Positions 55,457 to 61,147 of a stretch of 61,147 nucleotides of DNA are shown piece by piece (the first letter of the stretch is position 1; every line of letters begins with the position of its first letter). The DNA lies in NCBI GenBank assembly GCA_018499985.2, contig JAHBAT020000008.1, positions 1 through 61,147 of the forward strand, read 5' to 3'. Below the pieces are notes generated by a model that saw only the letters and a program-made list of their open reading frames with translations, ran no database searches and was not told the DNA's origin. Position numbers and translations under genes: made by a program. Origin of the DNA: Candidatus Moraniibacteriota bacterium (GTDB lineage: Bacteria > Patescibacteriota > Minisyncoccia > Moranbacterales > UBA1568).

Positions 55457-55714
55457 ATGTCTGAATCCGATACCGCCCAGGCTCTCCTGCCGGGCTTTCC
55501 TCAACCCGAGGAACAAATCGCGCTTCCGCTTGCGGCACCTGTCGCTGCTGCATCGGGACCCTCGTTCGTTCGCGAACGTGATGATCAAGCGGAAATCTAT
55601 TGCGCTCGTGCGGCGCACAAGATGCTTCCGAGCGAAGCTCTCCGAGCTGTTCTTGGCGGCGACGTCAACAACTGCAACGAACAATGCAATACCTGCAAGG
55701 GTTGCTACGGATAA
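55457..55714 (+). CDS. Putative peptide precursor with double-glycine-like leader and Cys-rich core
   Basis: RBS AGAGGGG; 85 aa ending LPSEALRAVLGG/DVNNCNEQCNTCKGCYG; terminator follows. Confidence 0.75.
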   Translation: MSESDTAQALLPGFPQPEEQIALPLAAPVAAASGPSFVRERDDQAEIYCARAAHKMLPSEALRAVLGGDVNNCNEQCNTCKGCYG

Positions 55715-55740
55715 TTATCCCAGGGGCATATACACCAAAA

Positions 55741-55780
55741 GACCCGCTGCTTCAATGAAGTGGCGGGCCTTTGACTTTTA
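55741..55780 (+). terminator. Rho-independent terminator
   Basis: CCCGCTGCTTC-aat-GAAGTGGCGGG then TTT-rich. Confidence 0.7.
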
Positions 55781-55802
55781 TAGAGCCATTTTTACATAAT
55801 AA

Positions 55803-55829
55803 TTAGCACTCTACTTGACAGACTGCTAA
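55803..55829 (+). promoter_or_regulatory. CIRCE operator (HrcA binding site)
   Basis: TTAGCACTC-N9-GACTGCTAA, one mismatch to consensus. Confidence 0.95.
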
Positions 55830-55843
55830 TCACTTTTTATAAT
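55815..55843 (+). promoter_or_regulatory. hrcA operon promoter with -35 inside the CIRCE loop
   Basis: TTGACA-17-TATAAT. Confidence 0.9.
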
Positions 55844-55867
55844 ACAGACAACAAATATATTTGCCTG

Positions 55868-55989
55868 CCCAGTGAAATGACTTCGAGTAAGTTTTCAATA
55901 AACTGAGGCACAGAAAAAAATGTAACGTTGCCCTGAGCTTCTCTCAACTATTAAGTATACTATTTACTACTTGAAGGAGTGACACGGGG
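55868..55989. repeat. Inverted repeat in the hrcA leader
   Basis: CCCAGTG-N6-CTTCGAGTA / TACTTGAAG-N6-CACGGGG. Confidence 0.6.
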
Positions 55990-56004
55990 TATCCATATAC
56001 TCAT

Positions 56005-56766
56005 ATGAATGCTCGTCAACAAGAAGTTCTCAAAGCCATCATAGAGCTCTACACAGAGACAGCTCAGCCGGTCGGCTCACAGGTACTTCTCGAAAATTTT
56101 GACTTCGATGTAAGTAGTGCCACACTCCGTAACGACATGGCCTTTCTCGAGGAAGAAGGTTACCTCTATCAGCCACATATTTCGGCAGGGCGTATCCCAA
56201 CTGACCAAGGCTACCGTTTCTTTGTCGAAGCACTCTCTGATAAAGAGCTCTCCCACGAAGAACAGAAGCGCCTTCAGGCTGAACTCCTCATGCTCAAGGC
56301 CAAGCATGCTCGTCTCGGAAGAAGTACCGCCAAAATCCTTTCGGCCTTCTCTGGTAATCTCGCTGTCTCAGGCTTAGTAGACCGAGAAGAACTCTACGAC
56401 TTTGGGATGAAAGAGATGCTCGACATGCCAGAATTCCAGGACCTAGATGATCTTGCTCGCCTTGTAGAAACTCTTGATACTCTTGATGACAAGCTTGAAA
56501 AAATCCTAGAGACCCTCAAGACTGGTGAAACACAGATCTATATCGGAGAAGAAAATCCTATCACTGGTATCGAAAACTGTTCGATGATTATCGCTCCATA
56601 TCAGACTAGTGAAGGTACGGCTGTTCTCGCCATCATCGGTCCCAAGCGTATGGACTATGCCAAGAATAAGTCTCTCCTTGAATACATGAGTCGCCTCCTC
56701 TCTAATTCTCAGAATCTCCTCCCGCTCATCATCATCGCACCCAACATTATTGCCTTTACCCGTTAA
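56005..56766 (+). CDS. hrcA: Heat-inducible transcription repressor HrcA (short form)
   Basis: MNARQQEVLKAIIELYTETAQPVGSQVLL...SSATLRNDMAFLEEEGYLYQPHISAGRIPTDQGYRFFV. Confidence 0.95.
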   Translation: MNARQQEVLKAIIELYTETAQPVGSQVLLENFDFDVSSATLRNDMAFLEEEGYLYQPHISAGRIPTDQGYRFFVEALSDKELSHEEQKRLQAELLMLKAKHARLGRSTAKILSAFSGNLAVSGLVDREELYDFGMKEMLDMPEFQDLDDLARLVETLDTLDDKLEKILETLKTGETQIYIGEENPITGIENCSMIIAPYQTSEGTAVLAIIGPKRMDYAKNKSLLEYMSRLLSNSQNLLPLIIIAPNIIAFTR

Positions 56767-56776
56767 ATACAAAACT

Positions 56777-57334
56777 ATGCCAAAGCAAACCAAAGGTACT
56801 GAGCCTGTCGAAGTGAACGAATCAGAAGAAGAAATCCTCGAGACTAACGCTTCCCAAGAAACCGAGACTGTAGAATCAGTAGAGATAAGCAAGGAAGAAG
56901 AATATCTCAATGACTTAAAGCGCCTTCAAGCCGACTTCGATAACTACAAGAAGCGTCAAGCAGAAGCCGAGAAAAATCTCAAAGACTATCTCATCCAAGG
57001 GCTTGTCCTCGATATCATCCCGGTCTTAGACAACTTCAATGCCGCTACCGCCCATGTCCCAGAAGAAGCCAAAGACAGTCCATGGGTCGTAGGTATCCAG
57101 TATATAGAGAAACAGCTCGCAGATGTCCTCGCTGAGCGCGGTGTCCAAGCAGTAGTACCAACTATCGGAGAAGCGTTTGACCCAAGCAAGCATGAAGCTA
57201 TCGAAAAAGAAGCTGGGAGTCCTGAGTCTGTCGAAGGAGAAGAAATAAAAGGAGACATCATCAGTCAAGTAAAACAAAAAGGCTATCAACTCGGAGAAAG
57301 AATTATTCGTCCAGCCAAAGTCGTAATAAAATAA
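56777..57334 (+). CDS. grpE: Nucleotide exchange factor GrpE
   Basis: LQADFDNYKKRQ; DIIPVLDNFNAA; AFDPSKHEAI; VKQKGYQLGERIIRPAKVVI. Confidence 0.96.
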   Translation: MPKQTKGTEPVEVNESEEEILETNASQETETVESVEISKEEEYLNDLKRLQADFDNYKKRQAEAEKNLKDYLIQGLVLDIIPVLDNFNAATAHVPEEAKDSPWVVGIQYIEKQLADVLAERGVQAVVPTIGEAFDPSKHEAIEKEAGSPESVEGEEIKGDIISQVKQKGYQLGERIIRPAKVVIK

Positions 57335-57404
57335 GACTCTGAGTTTATCGAAGAGTGAGTATTAAATAAAAAATTCAATTGTAAATAACATAATCACTAA
57401 ACAT

Positions 57405-59303
57405 ATGTCAAAGATTTTAGGAATCGACCTCGGTACTACCAACTCTGCCATGGCAGTAGTAGAAGGTGGGCAGCCAGTCATCATCGAAAACAAAGAGGGG
57501 AATCGTACCACCCCTTCGATGGTAGCTATGTCCAAGACCAATGAGCGCCTTGTGGGACTCCTCGCTAAGCGCCAAGCCGTCACCAACTCAGGTGACACTC
57601 TCTTCTCTATCAAGCGTCTGATAGGACGTCACTTCAGTGATGACGAAGTGAAGAAAGACCAAAAGACCATGCCGTACAAGATAGTGCAGGCAGGTGAGGG
57701 TATCAAAGTAGTCATGGGAGGCAAAGAATACACCCCACAGGAAATCAGCGCCATGATCTTGGGCAAACTCAAGGCTGACGCCGAAGAGAAACTCGGAGAA
57801 AAAATTACCGAAGCCGTGATCACTGTCCCTGCTTACTTTGATGATTCACAGCGTAAGGCCACTATGGAAGCTGGCGAAATCGCAGGACTCAATGTCCGTC
57901 GTATCATCAACGAGCCGACTGCTGCTGCTCTCGCTTATGGATTCAACAAGAAGAAGGATGAAAAAATCGCCGTCTACGACCTCGGTGGTGGTACCTTCGA
58001 TATCTCTATCCTCGAAGTAGCTGAAGACACAGTAGAAGTGAAGTCTACCAATGGTGATACTCATCTCGGAGGAGACGACTTCGACCAGCGTATCATGCAC
58101 TACATCATCGATGAGTTCAAAAAGCAGGAAGGTATCGACCTCTCTAGCGACAATCTCGCCCTCCAGCGTATCAAGGAAGCTGCAGAAAAAGCCAAGATTG
58201 AACTCTCTACTGCCCAAGATACCGAAATCAATCAGCCGTTTATCACGAGTGATGCTACTGGTCCAAAGCACCTCGTCATGAAGATTACACGTGCCAAGCT
58301 CGAAGAGCTCGTACATGATCTCGTAGAGGCTTCACTCGAACCAGTCAAGAAGGCTCTGGCAGACGCCAAGCTTAGCGCGAGTGATATCAACGAAGTCGTC
58401 CTCGTAGGAGGCATGACCCGTATGCCCTTGGTGCTGAGCACAGTCGAAGCATTCTTTGGCAAGAAGCCAAACATCTCAGTGAACCCAGACGAAGTAGTGG
58501 CCATGGGCGCTGCTATCCAGGGAGGTGTGCTCGAAGGAAGTGTAAAAGACGTACTTCTTCTCGATGTCACTCCGCTTACGTTTGGTATCGAGACTATGGG
58601 AGGGGTACGTACTCCACTTATCGATCGCAACACCACTGTGCCAGTCCAGCGTAGCCAAGTCTTCTCGACTGCTGCCGACAACCAGCCATCAGTAGAAATC
58701 CATGTCCTCCAAGGAGAGCGTGAAATGGCAGCCGACAACAAGTCACTCGGAAGATTTATCCTCGATGGTATTCCACCTGCACCACGCGGAGTGCCTCAGA
58801 TCGAAGTTAGCTTTGACATCGATGCCTCAGGTATCCTCTCTGTGACTGCCAAGGACAAAGCTACCAACAAGACTCAGTCTATCCGTATCGAAGCTTCTAC
58901 TGGTCTCTCTAAGGAAGAAATCGAGCGCATGCAAAAAGACGCCGAACTCCACGCCGAAGAAGACAAGAAAAAGAAAGAACTGATAGAGGCTCGCAATATG
59001 GCAGATACCCTCTCATACACCACTGAGAAGGCTATCAAAGACGCAGGCGACAAGCTTACCGCAGAGGAGAAGAAGCCTGTCGAAGACGCCATCACAGAGC
59101 TCAACAAAGTGAAGAACGGAGACGACCTCGAAGCTATCAAAAAAGCCACAGAGGAACTCTCTACCAAAGCGCAAGCTATTGGTCAGAAGCTCTACCAGGC
59201 TTCTCAGGAAACTCAGGGAGGTACTCCAACCGGTGACCAGGACCAGGCTACTGGTACCGAGGAAGCTCCAAAGGATGCTGAAGTTGAAGGGGAAAGTAAA
59301 TAA
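57405..59303 (+). CDS. dnaK: Chaperone DnaK
   Basis: [51 protein letters not shown]. Confidence 0.99.
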   Translation: MSKILGIDLGTTNSAMAVVEGGQPVIIENKEGNRTTPSMVAMSKTNERLVGLLAKRQAVTNSGDTLFSIKRLIGRHFSDDEVKKDQKTMPYKIVQAGEGIKVVMGGKEYTPQEISAMILGKLKADAEEKLGEKITEAVITVPAYFDDSQRKATMEAGEIAGLNVRRIINEPTAAALAYGFNKKKDEKIAVYDLGGGTFDISILEVAEDTVEVKSTNGDTHLGGDDFDQRIMHYIIDEFKKQEGIDLSSDNLALQRIKEAAEKAKIELSTAQDTEINQPFITSDATGPKHLVMKITRAKLEELVHDLVEASLEPVKKALADAKLSASDINEVVLVGGMTRMPLVLSTVEAFFGKKPNISVNPDEVVAMGAAIQGGVLEGSVKDVLLLDVTPLTFGIETMGGVRTPLIDRNTTVPVQRSQVFSTAADNQPSVEIHVLQGEREMAADNKSLGRFILDGIPPAPRGVPQIEVSFDIDASGILSVTAKDKATNKTQSIRIEASTGLSKEEIERMQKDAELHAEEDKKKKELIEARNMADTLSYTTEKAIKDAGDKLTAEEKKPVEDAITELNKVKNGDDLEAIKKATEELSTKAQAIGQKLYQASQETQGGTPTGDQDQATGTEEAPKDAEVEGESK

Positions 59304-59312
59304 GAGTAGAAT

Positions 59313-59345
59313 GAAAACGGAGGCAATACGCCTCCGTTTTCTATA
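59313..59345 (+). terminator. Rho-independent terminator
   Basis: AAAACGGAGGC-aatac-GCCTCCGTTTT. Confidence 0.92.
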
Positions 59346-59361
59346 AAATACTACATTACAT

Positions 59362-60060
59362 ATGAGATTCACAAAAAACGAAATTAGCTTTTATATCTTA
59401 ACTGCGGGTATTTTTGGGGGCATCGCTTGCTATCTATATAAATTTCAATACTCATTAGTTTCATCTGCTGCATTTTCTTCATTTATTACATTGCTTGTTG
59501 GAAGTATTGCCATCTTTCTTTATCTAAAACAAAAGTCTGATGCTAAAGTTCAGGCTGCTAGAGTTATTCTTTTAGAAATCAGAACCGCAGAAGATAGAAT
59601 TAGATTAATAAAAGAAATGATAAAAAATCAGAGCAGTGATGATTTACCGCTAGTATTTACAACTAAAAGCTGGAAAGTGTACTCGCATCTTTTTGTGAGT
59701 GATTTTGATTCTGATGAACTAAAGCTCATTAATAGCTTTTATGATTACGGTGATTTGATTGAAGAATTTGGAAAAAAAGATAATAACTTTTTTTGGGTTA
59801 ATACAGAAGAAAAAGCCAAGGTATTACAACAAATAATCGGGCAAGTTATTGAGGGCTATTATGAGGAAGGAGCTGATATACAAAATTTTGAAGAAAAAAT
59901 TGTAAAAAAGCTAAATTTTATACGGAAGGGTTTTGATAGTTATGGCTTTACATATTCTCCACAAAGAACTGTTGGCGAAATGCAGAACTATCTTGAAAAG
60001 ATAGACTACATAACAACGTCCACTTGTGGTGCTAAATTAAAAAAAATAGCAAAAATGTAA
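59362..60060 (+). CDS. Hypothetical membrane protein, AT-rich
   Basis: Two N-terminal TM segments and charged C-terminus; composition unlike neighbours. Confidence 0.75.
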   Translation: MRFTKNEISFYILTAGIFGGIACYLYKFQYSLVSSAAFSSFITLLVGSIAIFLYLKQKSDAKVQAARVILLEIRTAEDRIRLIKEMIKNQSSDDLPLVFTTKSWKVYSHLFVSDFDSDELKLINSFYDYGDLIEEFGKKDNNFFWVNTEEKAKVLQQIIGQVIEGYYEEGADIQNFEEKIVKKLNFIRKGFDSYGFTYSPQRTVGEMQNYLEKIDYITTSTCGAKLKKIAKM

Positions 60061-60069
60061 ATTACAAAT

Positions 60070-60381
60070 ATGTCACAAAACAACCAATCCGCCCAAAGTG
60101 GACAAGCCAACCAAATTCAAATCAAAGCCACAGATGAAATCCTGAAAGGGGAGTATGCCAATGCTATGCAGGTGATGCATACCAAGGAAGAATTCGTGAT
60201 GGATTTTCTCTCTACCTTTCCGCCAGTCGCCAACCTCGTAAGTCGAGTCATAGTCAGCCCTGGCCAGATGAAGCTTATCGCCAAAGCTCTTAACGAAAAC
60301 ATCGCCAACTACGAAAAGCAATTCGGCAACGTGACTCCCTCTGATACCCCTAAGACTCCAATAGGTTTTCAATCAGAGTAG
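60070..60381 (+). CDS. DUF3467-like protein
   Basis: GEYANAMQVMHTKEEFVMDFLSTFPPVANLVSRVIVSPGQMKLIAKALNENIANYEKQFG. Confidence 0.9.
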   Translation: MSQNNQSAQSGQANQIQIKATDEILKGEYANAMQVMHTKEEFVMDFLSTFPPVANLVSRVIVSPGQMKLIAKALNENIANYEKQFGNVTPSDTPKTPIGFQSE

Positions 60382-60447
60382 TTACCGCACGGCACCGTCA
60401 CCCCCTCCGAAGAACCCAGGTCACCCATCGGCTTCCAATCGGAATAG
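60382..60447 (+). pseudogene. Remnant duplicate of the DUF3467-like C-terminal tail, in frame after the stop
   Basis: LPHGTVTPSEEPRSPIGFQSE* vs upstream GNVTPSDTPKTPIGFQSE*. Confidence 0.8.
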
Positions 60448-60453
60448 AAATGC

Positions 60454-60491
60454 AAACGCCCCGAGGAGGATATACCTTCCGGGGCGTTTTT
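60454..60491 (+). terminator. Rho-independent terminator
   Basis: AACGCCCCG...CGGGGCGTTTTT. Confidence 0.85.
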
Positions 60492-60538
60492 GGGTCTTGC
60501 ATTCAAGATTTTTTTTGGGGATCCTCAGGACCCACCAC

Positions 60539-60968
60539 CTATCTTTTTATGATTTGCCGGTGACAGGTGCCATTTTGGAAGTACTGAAGCGATCGACAGC
60601 CGAGCTCAGCTGCAAGCACGATTGCTTGCCTAATGAGCTCAGTTTCGAGTACGCCATAGGTATTCCTGGCATCCTTGCTGATGATGACGTCTTCAATAAA
60701 TCCGATGCACCGACTGGTCGTTTGACCGAGGATTATGGTAGCTGCAGCCACCACTGTATCACCCTCGAGAATGATAAGGAAGTGGTTGTGGTACCTGCCG
60801 ATAGCATCAGAAAAAGTGATATCATCATCGCTCTCGATATTCATTTCTTGATACAGCTCAGCAAGCTGCACGAATAGGCCAACTGCACGAGTGTATTCCA
60901 TGGCCGAAGTGATACGAACCACTGTTGTGCCGGGCTCATTTTCGACGATACGGGGCCTGAAAACCATG
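60539..60968 (-). CDS. GNAT-family N-acetyltransferase
   Basis: GDTVVAAATIILGQTTSRCIGFIEDVIISKDARNTYGVLETELIRQAIVLAAELGCRSLQYF; RBS AGAGAGGAA before ATG at 60968. Confidence 0.85.
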
Positions 60969-61117
60969 AGTTTTTCCTCTCTTGTTAAGCTACAAACTTT
61001 CCCCATTTCTACCGCTAATAAGTGATTTTGTCAATACTTTTCAAGTCTTTGAATTGACAATCTTGCCTCATGAAGGCTACAGTACCCTCAAGTTCATTTC
61101 AAAGCAGGGGAAATATC

Positions 61118-61147
61118 ATGAAAGAAAGACTCTTGAGAATTCACGAA
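61118..61147 (+). CDS. Partial CDS (MKERLLRIHE...) running off the window
   Basis: RBS AGGGG before ATG 61118; TTGACA-type promoter upstream. Confidence 0.5.
   Translation, partial: MKERLLRIHE

Noticed and set aside
55010-55684. 224-aa minus-strand ORF over the small-peptide region
   Set aside because: Mirror of GC-rich coding on the plus strand; plus-strand RBS and terminator signals are better and the protein looks low-complexity
55320-55799. 160-aa plus-strand ORF from GTG 55320 as one real gene
   Set aside because: It overlaps the well-supported 55457 gene out of frame and reads through its terminator; only its first ~45 codons look protein-like
59069-59090. GAAGCCTGTCGAAGAC in dnaK as another copy of the GAGCCTGTCGA hairpin
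   Set aside because: Flanks are not complementary and the residues (KKPVEDA) fit ordinary DnaK sequence
1-61147. CRISPR arrays, tRNA or rRNA genes
   Set aside because: No regularly spaced direct repeats, T-loop GTTCRANTC-type signatures or rRNA-like segments recognised by eye; a tRNAscan/Infernal run would be decisive

Overview
The window looks like a chromosomal fragment of a Patescibacteria/CPR-type bacterium. This is inferred from the compact gene layout, a DUF4012 protein, an AlaS without its C-terminal domain, and split peptidoglycan/division genes; taxonomy was not computed. Bases 1-19 are an untrimmed Nextera mosaic-end adapter, so the left edge is an assembly end. The core carries: a surface-polysaccharide block (4-14.4 kb: O-antigen ligase-like, methyltransferase, two GT4 glycosyltransferases, beta-helix protein, Wzz-like protein, DUF4012); trmD, ftsW/rodA, murG, murC, murB; raiA; secA, interrupted by an in-frame TAG; pyk, cfa, queA, rplI, pyrG, rpmA, scpAB, a D-Ala-D-Ala carboxypeptidase, mraY, pgk, eno, an FtsA/PilM-like gene, alaS, rplU, recR, dnaB, cysS, corA-like, yidD; and hrcA-grpE-dnaK with a CIRCE operator. 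Scattered among these are small GC-rich cassettes with their own TTGACA-17-TATAAT-type promoters and terminators, mostly encoding secreted, membrane or peptide products. The most interesting observations are: (1) an 85-aa peptide with a double-glycine leader-like site and the Cys-rich tail DVNNCNEQCNTCKGCYG; (2) two tandem paralogous secreted proteins, with a possible third, in a cassette array; (3) a possible family of CCC...GGG inverted-repeat elements at gene boundaries, including a compact three-way junction; (4) a hairpin repeat with conserved loop GAGYYTRTCGA and changing but complementary stems, two copies of which are inside grpE; (5) a duplicated C-terminal tail in frame after the stop of a DUF3467-like gene; (6) the amber codon in secA. 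No tRNA, rRNA or CRISPR array was recognised.
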